Assembly: GCA_963832365.1 (NCBI GenBank) | Contig: CAWHUL010000004.1 | Coordinates: forward strand, 310,001 to 374,000 | Source of the DNA: CAWBRT01 sp963832365 | GTDB taxonomy: Bacteria; Acidobacteriota; Terriglobia; Terriglobales; Acidobacteriaceae | Direction: 5' to 3' | DNA length: 64,000 bases | Part shown: positions 7,901 through 15,184 of the stretch, one piece after another | Position numbering within the stretch: the first letter of the stretch is position 1 | Layout: each line of letters opens with the position of its first letter | Made by a program: the position numbers and the translations under genes | The notes under the pieces: model-generated | Told to the model about the DNA's origin: nothing | Databases searched by the model: none | Seen by the model: the letters and a program-made list of their open reading frames with translations, nothing else

Positions 7901-7960
7901 CTGTCATACCCGAACGATCCTACACTAGCCAAACTGCAGCAGGTGTGGGCTACGCGGGGT

Positions 7961-8692
7961 TCACCATTCTTCGACGGCAACAGCTCGAATCGGCGATGCC
8001 GTAAGTCCGATGAAGTGCAGCGGCAGCCCGATAAAAAAGAAGCGCGTCTTGGTGAGTTTGTCCAAGTTGACCAGGTTCTCGATGATCCCGATTTCGTTGC
8101 CCAACAGCTCCATGTGACAAGGGCGCTGCATGTCGCCGCCGGTGTCCGCATTGGGCAGATCGAGACCAACCGACTTGATTTTTTTGGCGCTCAACCACTT
8201 GGCAGCGGGCAAACTTATGCCGGCTGCTTTGAAAATCGCGTCGCCCCATTGGCCGGGCCAGGTTCGCAGCAGCACGATGTCGCCTTGCTTGATCTGTTCG
8301 CCTTTGGCCGCCAACTTCTTCTCCAGCAATTCAACGGTTACGGGCTGGTCCGCCGGCTTATCGGACAGGTCGAGGAAGATGGCTTCACCAAGAGTGTTTT
8401 CCAAGGGAACGGCGTCCATGGATTTTCCGTCTGGAATGAAGTGCAGAGGAGCGTCAAGGTGAGTGCCGATATGATCGCAAATTAGCAGCAGTTTGCTGGC
8501 GTATCCCTTGCAAGGCGCTTGGTATCTGGGAGCTGTGAACCAGTGAGTTACATGGTCCGTGATAATGGTTTCGGGGTGAGTGGGATTGGTCTTAAACCCC
8601 GGTGGAAGCGGCAGCGTCAAGTCGACGATTTTCAATCTCTTTATCCCTCCTGCTGGCCCGTCCAGCATAAAGGGTTGCCGGTTCGAGATCAC
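7961..8692 (-). CDS. Cyclase family protein (kynurenine formamidase-like metal-dependent hydrolase)
   Basis: The 243-aa protein belongs to the Pfam Cyclase fold. IVDLTLPLPPG opens the domain. CDHIGTHLDAPLHF contains the family's HxGTHxDxPxH metal site. Later come GDIVLLRTWP(G) and GLDLPNADTG. Members include bacterial kynurenine formamidase (KynB) and other amide or lactone hydrolases. No other tryptophan-catabolism gene is nearby, so I do not assign KynB. The true start may be the internal Met at residue 9 (MLDGPAG). It is bounded on both sides by palindromic repeats. Confidence 0.82.
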   Translation of the reverse strand: MISNRQPFMLDGPAGGIKRLKIVDLTLPLPPGFKTNPTHPETIITDHVTHWFTAPRYQAPCKGYASKLLLICDHIGTHLDAPLHFIPDGKSMDAVPLENTLGEAIFLDLSDKPADQPVTVELLEKKLAAKGEQIKQGDIVLLRTWPGQWGDAIFKAAGISLPAAKWLSAKKIKSVGLDLPNADTGGDMQRPCHMELLGNEIGIIENLVNLDKLTKTRFFFIGLPLHFIGLTASPIRAVAVEEW

Positions 8693-8740
8693 CCGTTTTT
8701 TTTATCGATGGATAATCCCATCACGGCGCGGGCTGAAATA

Positions 8741-8822
8741 TGGCCCCACAATAGCTGCGCCTTCGGCTCCGTAAATGTGGGCCACCCGACATCTCACATT
8801 AGCTGCGCAAATGTGGGCCACC
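8741..8822. repeat. Palindromic repeat plus partial second copy (family A)
   Basis: TGGCCCCACA near 8741 and TGTGGGCCA (8776-8784) are inverted ends around AGCTGCGCCTTCGGCTCCG. A shortened second copy, AGCTGCGCAAATGTGGGCCA, follows at 8801-8820. The same sequence recurs at 2916-2945 and, as reverse complement, at 52024-52050, where an IS has landed in it. Confidence 0.6.
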
Positions 8823-8832
8823 GCGCTTTGGC

Positions 8833-9075
8833 TTAAAGGGGGTTCACTAAAGATTTGACGGCTTCGCGACGTTCCTCCGGCAGTGAGATATCGGCGGGGA
8901 CAATCTTCATCTCGTGCCAGTCGTAGGGAAACTCCTTGCCGCAACCGAGGCAGACGACGTAGGTTCCGGTGGGGCCGGCGGCATTGCAGCTATGCCGATC
9001 CTTAGGCGTGAGAGGGAAACTGCAGTTCTTGTGAGTACATCCGAACATCGCGTTCAGAAACCCTGACAGCATCAT
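8833..9075 (-). CDS. Small zinc-ribbon hypothetical protein
   Basis: From the ATG at 9075 the protein is 80 aa, with FGCTHKNCSFPLT, then TGTYVVCLGCGKEFPYDW, giving Cys pairs that probably bind zinc, and a basic/acidic tail. This pattern is familiar to me from short uncharacterised acidobacterial proteins. The frame stays open upstream to 9273 and would add 66 residues containing a hydrophobic segment (VIALLLISLSYSW...) and overlap the anti-sigma gene by 34 bp. GGGGTGGGAAC before 9075 favours the short form, without certainty. Confidence 0.6.
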   Translation of the reverse strand: MMLSGFLNAMFGCTHKNCSFPLTPKDRHSCNAAGPTGTYVVCLGCGKEFPYDWHEMKIVPADISLPEERREAVKSLVNPL

Positions 9076-9239
9076 GTTCCCACCCCAGGCTAAAGCCCTT
9101 GCGCCGTGAATTCCAGACCATCCACTTGCGACAGCAATATAGATTCCAAGGCAGGAGAAAAGGTTCGTCCAACTGTAGCTAAGGGAAATAAGAAGAAGAG
9201 CTATAACGCGGGAACTCAGGCGAGAGACTCTGCCGATTT

Positions 9240-9491
9240 CTAAGCGTCTGTTTTTGACTGGTGCTGCTTGCACTTGCTGATGATGGCAGTGCGCAGCCGA
9301 TTCCGCAGATCGTCAGGCAGTTCGAACAGTTGGGAGTCACGATAGATCTCGATGGTTCGTTTGGTGGTGTTGCAAACCACATAACAGTTATGGCACCACT
9401 GCAAATGATCTTCCAGCTCAACGCGGGTGCGTTGATCTATCGTGTTGTCCAGGTAGTCGGTAAGCTCCTTCAAAAATTCAGAGCAGGTCAC
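9240..9491 (-). CDS. Zinc-finger (zf-HC2) anti-sigma factor
   Basis: The protein is 83 aa. MTCSEFLKELTDYLD and LEDHLQWCHNCYVV carry the HxxxCxxC core of the ZAS/zf-HC2 anti-sigma domain. It has no membrane segment, so it would be a soluble anti-sigma that sequesters its partner sigma in the cytosol. Its ATG overlaps the stop of the upstream ECF sigma gene by 4 nt, indicating translational coupling and identifying the partner. Release may be redox- or zinc-controlled, as in RsrA-like proteins, but that is inference. Confidence 0.85.
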   Translation of the reverse strand: MTCSEFLKELTDYLDNTIDQRTRVELEDHLQWCHNCYVVCNTTKRTIEIYRDSQLFELPDDLRNRLRTAIISKCKQHQSKTDA

Positions 9492-10114
9492 TGTCCACTT
9501 TCTCCATTGCGCCGCTTGAAGAATTTGTTCAGCCGCTCGCGCAACTGTAAACGGGCGCGCAGCAGGCGTGACTTCACGGCCGGAATACTGAGGTTCAGAG
9601 CTTCAGCCGTTTCCTCGGTGCTCAAAGCTTCCACGTCGCGCAGCACGAAAACAGCACGAAATCCCGGCGGCAGACCCTGAATGGTTTTGCTCAGTATGTC
9701 CTTCAGTTCAGCCTGACTATACAACTGCTCCGGGTTGGGAGACCAATCCGCGACCTCTCGCGGCATGGAATCCTCTTCCGTCTTCACATCTTCATCGAGA
9801 GAAACCATGCGTTCCGGGCGCCGCCGCCGCAAACGCATAAGGGCTTCATTGACCGCAATCCTTACCAGCCAAGTATAAAACTTCGACTGGCCTTGAAACT
9901 GCCCCAGATTCTGGAATGCCTTCAGGAACGCATCCTGAACGACATCCTCCGCGTCCTCCCGATTCTGCGTAATGTGCTGAGCAATGCGGAATACGTTACG
10001 GTCGTAACGCCGCACCAGTTGCTCAAATGCGCCGACATCTCCGTTCCGGGCCGCATCGACCAGTACGGATTCATCATTAATCGGCTCACCTACTTTGGAT
10101 TCGATGGCTCCCAT
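9488..10114 (-). CDS. ECF RNA polymerase sigma factor
   Basis: The protein is 208 aa. Region 2 (LVRRYDRNVFRIAQHIT, EDAEDVVQDAFLKAF) and region 4 (LPPGFRAVFVLRDVEALSTEE, then the helix-turn-helix AVKSRLLRARLQLRERL) are both complete. It is RpoE/SigW-like. It forms a two-gene unit with the anti-sigma factor downstream (4-nt overlap) and diverges from the GAF-like gene at 10438. Target promoters are unknown. Confidence 0.92.
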   Translation of the reverse strand: MGAIESKVGEPINDESVLVDAARNGDVGAFEQLVRRYDRNVFRIAQHITQNREDAEDVVQDAFLKAFQNLGQFQGQSKFYTWLVRIAVNEALMRLRRRRPERMVSLDEDVKTEEDSMPREVADWSPNPEQLYSQAELKDILSKTIQGLPPGFRAVFVLRDVEALSTEETAEALNLSIPAVKSRLLRARLQLRERLNKFFKRRNGESGQ

Positions 10115-10325
10115 ACTTATTCCGATTCAAAGATTTCCAGATCAGCGGTCGAGGATAAATCTGGATTCAATTGTATAGGTTCAGGATTTGTTTTGTCTTA
10201 AAACGGGTTTGCAATATTCCGCTGTTCGTTGGCGCACTTCCATTCTAATCGCGGCAGGCGATTCCGGCGAGGCTCAGCCAAGGGTTGGGAGGTATGAAGT
10301 TTGATCCCTTCCGCGGGCGCAGGCT

Positions 10326-10353
10326 TTGTTTGTCGGCAAAACGACCTTATAAT
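10326..10353 (+). promoter_or_regulatory. Sigma-70-like promoter for the GAF-like gene
   Basis: A perfect TATAAT at 10348-10353 lies 16 bp after TTGTTT (10326-10331), about 85 nt before the GTG start at 10438. The gap 10115-10437 between the divergent genes otherwise shows nothing I can identify. Confidence 0.5.
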
Positions 10354-10437
10354 CATAGGATTAGCAGGCCGCTGAAAAGAAAATGTTGACGCTTGCCAAG
10401 ACGGCTTTACAGCAGCTCGCTAGAGCAGGAGCATAAC

Positions 10438-11526
10438 GTGCAAGAGAATCTTCCTGAGGCAGCCGAAAAGTTGGCTTCCAGATTAGTCAGGCAATGGGGC
10501 GAGGACCTGCGGCGAAGCATCGGCGAAGAGCTGCAGCCGGTTTTGGAAGCCGAAATTACCCGCGCCGGGCACGAAGCTGCGTTCGTCATTGCCTCCGACC
10601 TGACACGGCTATTGCAGGCGGCCAATCAGGTTGAGATCCTCAGTGTGCTGTTGCAAACTACACAGCCGTTTGCGGCTCGCGCGGGTCTGCTGATTCTGCG
10701 TGGCGGCTTCTTTATGGGATGGCAATCGCGAGGCATGCGGGATGCTTCGGCCTTTACGCGCATCTCGATTCCGGCCAATGATCGTGTGATCGAACGGCTC
10801 GGCAAGGAGCGCCAGCCTTTGCGGTTGCAAGCCGCGGAACTTGGCGATGTTTTTGCGTCCGCCGCGCCTGCGGGCCCAGGAGATATTTATCTCTTTCCAT
10901 TGCTGATTCGCGATCGCCTGGCCGGAGCGGTTTACGCCGACGGAGGTCTGACGGACTCCGTGGTTCAGGTCGAAGTGGTGCAGGCCATGAGCTTAATTGC
11001 CTGCGTAGCGGTGGAAACGGCTTCGTTGCGTAAACCGGCCGTGTCGGGCGCGATGCAGCCGGGAACAGGTCCGGAGCCCGTGCGGCCCTCGCCGACAGTG
11101 GCGACCTCACGTCCCGAACCGCCACCAACGACCATTCCGATGGTTGCGCCCGTGGTTACGCCGCCGCCCGACACAGTCGCGGCAAGGGACTTTGCCGCCG
11201 CGGCGCCGATGGTAACGCCGCCTGCTCCGCCTCCGGTGACGGCGTCCGCGGGCGCGTCTCAAAGCAACGATGTGCATGCCAAGGCGAAGCGGTTTGCCAA
11301 GTTGCTGGTGGAGGAGATCCAACTTTACAACCAAGTAAAGGTGGCTGAAGGGCGGTCTAAACGGGACTTGTACGAACGCTTGCGGCCCGACATCGAGAAG
11401 AGCCGCGCGGCGTACCAGAAACGCTACGGTGAAGTGATTCGCGATGCGGATTATTTTTCCGAAGAGCTGGTGCGTATTCTCGCCAGTAACGATCGTTCGC
11501 TATTAGGCGGCAGCTTTCCGGGTTAA
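10438..11526 (+). CDS. GAF-like domain protein with Pro-rich linker and conserved C-terminal helix region
   Basis: I choose the GTG at 10438 because AGGAG (10427-10431) lies 6 nt upstream; it gives 362 aa. Residues 1-60 are helical. About 60-200 resemble a GAF sensory fold (LLQTTQPFAARAGLLIL...GDIYLFPLLIRDRLAGAVYADG). About 205-285 is a Pro/Ala/Thr linker. The C-terminal 80 residues (AKRFAKLLVEEIQLYNQVKVAEGR...LYERLRPDIEKSR...YFSEELVRILA) form a conserved helical module. There is no membrane segment. Ligand and partners are unknown. It precedes the lytic transglycosylase by 36 bp. Confidence 0.75.
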   Translation: MQENLPEAAEKLASRLVRQWGEDLRRSIGEELQPVLEAEITRAGHEAAFVIASDLTRLLQAANQVEILSVLLQTTQPFAARAGLLILRGGFFMGWQSRGMRDASAFTRISIPANDRVIERLGKERQPLRLQAAELGDVFASAAPAGPGDIYLFPLLIRDRLAGAVYADGGLTDSVVQVEVVQAMSLIACVAVETASLRKPAVSGAMQPGTGPEPVRPSPTVATSRPEPPPTTIPMVAPVVTPPPDTVAARDFAAAAPMVTPPAPPPVTASAGASQSNDVHAKAKRFAKLLVEEIQLYNQVKVAEGRSKRDLYERLRPDIEKSRAAYQKRYGEVIRDADYFSEELVRILASNDRSLLGGSFPG

Positions 11527-11562
11527 ACTGAATCGTACGGACTCCAAGAGAACCCAATAGCG

Positions 11563-13996
11563 ATGTGCAAGCGATTTTTGTCTCTGTTCCTGCTACTCCC
11601 GGTCTTATTTGCCGGAGTTTCGGGTTGGTCACAAGATGGAGCCGAAAAGGCTCCTCCGGCGAAAAAGAGCGGCACCAGCGGTAAAGCGGCTGCAAGCAAG
11701 GCTCCCACAGGCCAAAAGACAAACAAGCCGTCCACCAGCCCAAAGGCAACTAGTTCCACCAGCCAAAAGACGACCAAGGCTCCACTGGCCCAAAAGACAG
11801 GCACCAACCAGAAGTCGACTACGGCATCAAAGCGCGCCGCGCCGGCCAAGAGCGCTTCCAAGACGGCGGCCCGACAGCGGGTGAATTCGGCGCGCATGAA
11901 ACGCATGACGCGCGCATTCGTGGCTTCGGCAACGTTGAAGCCGATGGCACGCCAGTTGATCGAGGCACGCACTTTGACTGCCTACGCCGGGGTGGAGAAA
12001 TATGCGCGGCAGCATGCCGGCACGGATGCGGGAGGCATGGCATGGCTGACAATCGGGTACGCGCACATCCTCGACCGTGAATATGCCAAGGCAATTGCGC
12101 CTTTGGAAAAGGCAAGGCCGCTACGCGGGTGAGTTGGCCGACTACGTCCGGTACTTTGAGGCGTTGGCTTATGGCGGCAGCGGGCAGAGCAATCAGGTAG
12201 TTGCGGTTCTGAAAAACTTTTCGAAAGAGTGCGCGGATTCGATTTTTCTCAATGATGCCAGAGCGGTTTACGGCGAGGCGCTGGTGGCTTCGGGCCGGGC
12301 GTCGGAGGCGGTCAGCTTCCTGGAGGCGAATCGCGCGCCCATGCGGGCCGATGCCGAACTTGCGCTGGGACATGCTTACCTGAACAGCGGCAATCCGGCG
12401 AAGGGGATGGAGATTCTGCGGCATCTCTACCTGACCATGCCGCTCAGCAACGAAGCCGCGCAGGCGGGCGCCGAATTGATTGCGAAAGGGTCGAGTCCGA
12501 CAGGCAGCTACAGCGACCTCAAAATGCACGCATCGCTGCTGGCACAGGGAAACCGTTGGGCGGACGCCACGCGCGAGTACCGGCAGTTGCTGAATATGGC
12601 TCCGCCGGCGGAGCGCGGCGAAATCGAAATAGGGCTCGGCAATGCACTGCGGCACGGCGACACCGGTCGCGCGCGCGAAGGGCGCGACTTGCTGCAGAAC
12701 GCGCAGGCAACGGGAGAAGCCAACGCGCAGAGGCTTTACAATCTCGCGGAAATCGCCCGGACGGAAGGCAACGAGGGCGACCTGCTGAACTATCTCGCGC
12801 AGCTTCGGCAATCGGCGCCCACCAGCGGGTGGTTTCAGCCGGCGCTGATTTCGGCCGGGAACATGTACATGCTGAAGAAGGATTACGATCACGCCATCGA
12901 TTACTACCGCGAGGCGCACGAGCGTTTTCCGAATAGCAGCAGGGCACCATACGCACACTGGAAAGCGGCTTGGCTAACGTATCGACAGGGACGGACGGAA
13001 GAGGCAAAAAAGGAATTTGCGCAGCACGTGCGGAGTTATCCGGCTTCGCTGGAGACCGCCGCCGCAGTCTACTGGCGTGGAAGAATCGCGGAAGATGAGA
13101 ACGATTTGCCCTTGGCCCGGGCGTGGTACGCGAAGGTCGCGGAACGCTACCGCAACTATTATTACGGCCACCTGGCGACCGAGAGACTGGCGAAAATTGG
13201 AGTTTCGCCCATAGCGCACGATCCGCTTCTCGGCACTATTGCTCCTCTGTCGCCAATGAGCGCAAGTGCGGCGCTGACCAGCATACCGCCAGAGGCGTTG
13301 CGCGTGGAGAAGAGCAAGCTTCTGGAAAATGCCGGGATGACCGACTTTGCCATCAAGGAACTACAGGCATCCGACGGCGGCAAGGGGGCTAACTGGGCAA
13401 CGCTGGAAATCGCCCGCATTTATAACGACGGAGGCCAGGTTCATCGGGCTCTTCGCTTCATGAAATCGGCGGTGCCCAGCTACTTTGCGATAGATATTTC
13501 GGTGCTTCCCCGGCCTTACTGGGATTACCTGTTCCCCCGGCCGTACTGGACGGAAATCCGTCGCTTCGCCATGGAGAACCAGCTGGATCCTTACCTGGTT
13601 GCGGCCCTCATACGGCAGGAATCGGAGTTCAATCCGGGTGCAGTTTCGCGGGCGAATGCCTTTGGCCTGATGCAATTGCTGCCCGTCACAGGCAGGAAAA
13701 CCGCTAAGGAACTGAACCTCCGCAGTTTCCGAACCGAGACGCTGCTGGTTCCGAACATCAACCTTCAGCTCGGAACGCGCTATTTCCGCGAAATGGTTAA
13801 TCACTACAACGGCCAGGTGGAATACGCGTTGGCCGCCTATAACGCCGGTCCCCACCGGGTCGAAGATTGGCTCAGCGTGGGCACGTACCGCGACGTGCCG
13901 GAGTTCGTCGAGTCGATTCCGTTCACGGAGACGCGCGAGTATGTGCAGTCGATCATGCGCAACGCGAGGATTTACCGCAGGCTTTATCCGCAGTAA
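11563..13996 (+). CDS. slt: Soluble lytic murein transglycosylase with TPR-like repeats, interrupted by a +1 frameshift
   Basis: Slt70-type enzymes cleave the glycan strands of peptidoglycan in the periplasm. The N-terminus is a signal peptide (FLSLFLLLPVLFAGVSG), then a Lys/Ala/Thr/Ser-rich linker and many helical TPR-like repeats. The SLT domain is at the C-terminus. RQESEFNP near residue 685 of the restored protein contains the catalytic Glu, followed by FGLMQLLPVTG and YALAAYNAGPHRV. The first frame ends at 12132; the correct continuation (RYAGELADYVRYF) is in the next frame. Removing one C near 12118-12123 joins AIAPLEKARP to YAGELADYV. The span, 2434 nt, is one more than a multiple of three. 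This is an error or a recent lesion. Confidence 0.82.
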
Positions 13997-14008
13997 GTTG
14001 AGGCGTTG

Positions 14009-14028
14009 AGGCGGCGTCTGAGCCGCCT
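14009..14028. terminator. Hairpin after the lytic transglycosylase gene
   Basis: A perfect 7-bp stem AGGCGGC (14009-14015) / GCCGCCT (14022-14028) with a 6-nt loop lies 13 bp after the stop. There is no T-tract, so it may be an attenuating hairpin or part of the repeat that follows. Confidence 0.35.
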
Positions 14029-14033
14029 GCCGA

Positions 14034-14176
14034 AATCCTGAGTGGAGCGAAGGAACTCAGAATCCCAGCACGGCGTGGGGTTGAGGTAGAGCGCGAAGAA
14101 TCTTATCAAAAAGCCCAGAGCGGCACGGGGTGAAACGCATCCCTGGGATGCTTCGCTGCCGCTCAGCATGACAGCA
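14034..14176. repeat. ~145-bp dispersed intergenic element (family C)
   Basis: It has the same block order as 4281-4434: ATCCTGAGTGGAGCGAAGG, GAATCCCAGCACGGCG, TAGAGCGCG, ATCAAAAAGCCCA, GCATCC...GGATGCTTCGCT, GCTCAGCATGACA. It fills the gap between two convergent genes. Confidence 0.65.
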
Positions 14177-14231
14177 CCAAAGCCCCGTCGCTCGATCGTT
14201 CGCGATGTACAACAAGGGAATCGGAACAGTC

Positions 14232-14669
14232 CTAGACTTTGACCTTGTGGCCGCCGAGGTCCGCGAGGATTGAGTTACAGACCTCGACGCACTTGTCGCA
14301 AATATGGGCGGGCGCGACCTCGCTATCCTGCGGCGAGGAGATCAAGTGCGTCACGTCTGCTTGCGATTTGCCGCAAAAGGAACAGTGGAACGGGCGGCTG
14401 CTCTCCGGGTCGGCTTCAGGAGCGGCCGCCAGTAAACGTTTTGCACGTCTCCATCCCATCCATTGTCTGCCAGCGAAAAAGCAGGAGACGACGAATGGGA
14501 CCACAAAATAGACGAAGCTCCGGGCGGTGGCGGTTGCTGCCGCCATGACTGCCACGGCCAGCGTGAGCACTCCGCTACAGCACATCCAGCGCAGATGGCG
14601 CGCCACATCTTCTTCTACGGACTGTCTGCGCCCGCGGCTATCTTCGCTATCCTGGTCCAGCCAGCTCAT
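14232..14669 (-). CDS. Membrane protein with ClpX-type C4 zinc finger
   Basis: The protein is 145 aa. Two hydrophobic helices (about 29-50, GVLTLAVAVMAAATA; and about 51-66, FVYFVVPFVVSCFFAG) are followed by a C4 zinc finger, CSFCGKSQADVTHL...HICDKCVEVC, closely like the N-terminal zinc domain of ClpX. The ClpX domain binds adaptors and substrates; here it is tethered to the membrane and there is no ATPase. The start overlaps the lspA stop by 4 nt, so it belongs to the ileS-lspA operon. Function is unknown. Confidence 0.75.
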   Translation of the reverse strand: MSWLDQDSEDSRGRRQSVEEDVARHLRWMCCSGVLTLAVAVMAAATATARSFVYFVVPFVVSCFFAGRQWMGWRRAKRLLAAAPEADPESSRPFHCSFCGKSQADVTHLISSPQDSEVAPAHICDKCVEVCNSILADLGGHKVKV

Positions 14670-15184
14670 ACATTTCCCCGGCGAGCGCTCTTGCCCGGGT
14701 GCGGTTTGGAAAACACGATATCGGCCATGAGCAGAATGGCGCCGACTACGATGGCGCTATCGGCAATGTTGAAATCCGGCCAGATGTGTTCACCGATGTA
14801 AAAGTGCAGAAAATCCACTACTTGGCCGTGTACGATGCGATCCCATAAGTTACCGGCCGCTCCGCCAAGTATGAGCGACAACGCAATCGTGGTTGAGTTG
14901 AGCGTGCGCTCCGATTTGCAGAGCAAATATGTGATGACGGCCATTGCCAGCAGCGACATCGCTATCAGCAGCGAAGTCTTCCACGCGGAGGGCGATTCGG
15001 CGAAAAGCCCGAAAGCCATTCCGCGATTCTCGACGTGGGTGATGCGGAACAGGCGGGGAATCACCTGGATGCCGGAACCGTCCAGCGGAATTGAGCGCGT
15101 AATCAGCAACTTGGTCGCGCGGTCGGCGACCACCACGAGCGCGGCAATCAGAAACTGATACAGGCGCGGCGAGCGGACTGTCAC
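14666..15184 (-). CDS. lspA: Lipoprotein signal peptidase (signal peptidase II)
   Basis: The 172-aa inner-membrane aspartyl protease cleaves prolipoprotein signal peptides. It has four membrane helices and the family motifs ENRGMAFG, GGAAGNLWDRI (first catalytic Asp) and VVDFLHFYIG...DFNIADSAI (second Asp). I place the start at GTG 15182-15184, whose GTGA overlaps the ileS stop by 4 nt. The frame continues upstream inside ileS but that is overlap. Co-transcription with ileS is common in bacteria. Confidence 0.92.
   Translation of the reverse strand: MTVRSPRLYQFLIAALVVVADRATKLLITRSIPLDGSGIQVIPRLFRITHVENRGMAFGLFAESPSAWKTSLLIAMSLLAMAVITYLLCKSERTLNSTTIALSLILGGAAGNLWDRIVHGQVVDFLHFYIGEHIWPDFNIADSAIVVGAILLMADIVFSKPHPGKSARRGNV

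Noticed and set aside
11819..12958. Long minus-strand frame of 379 aa
   Set aside because: Antiparallel to the lytic transglycosylase gene, which has clear family motifs.
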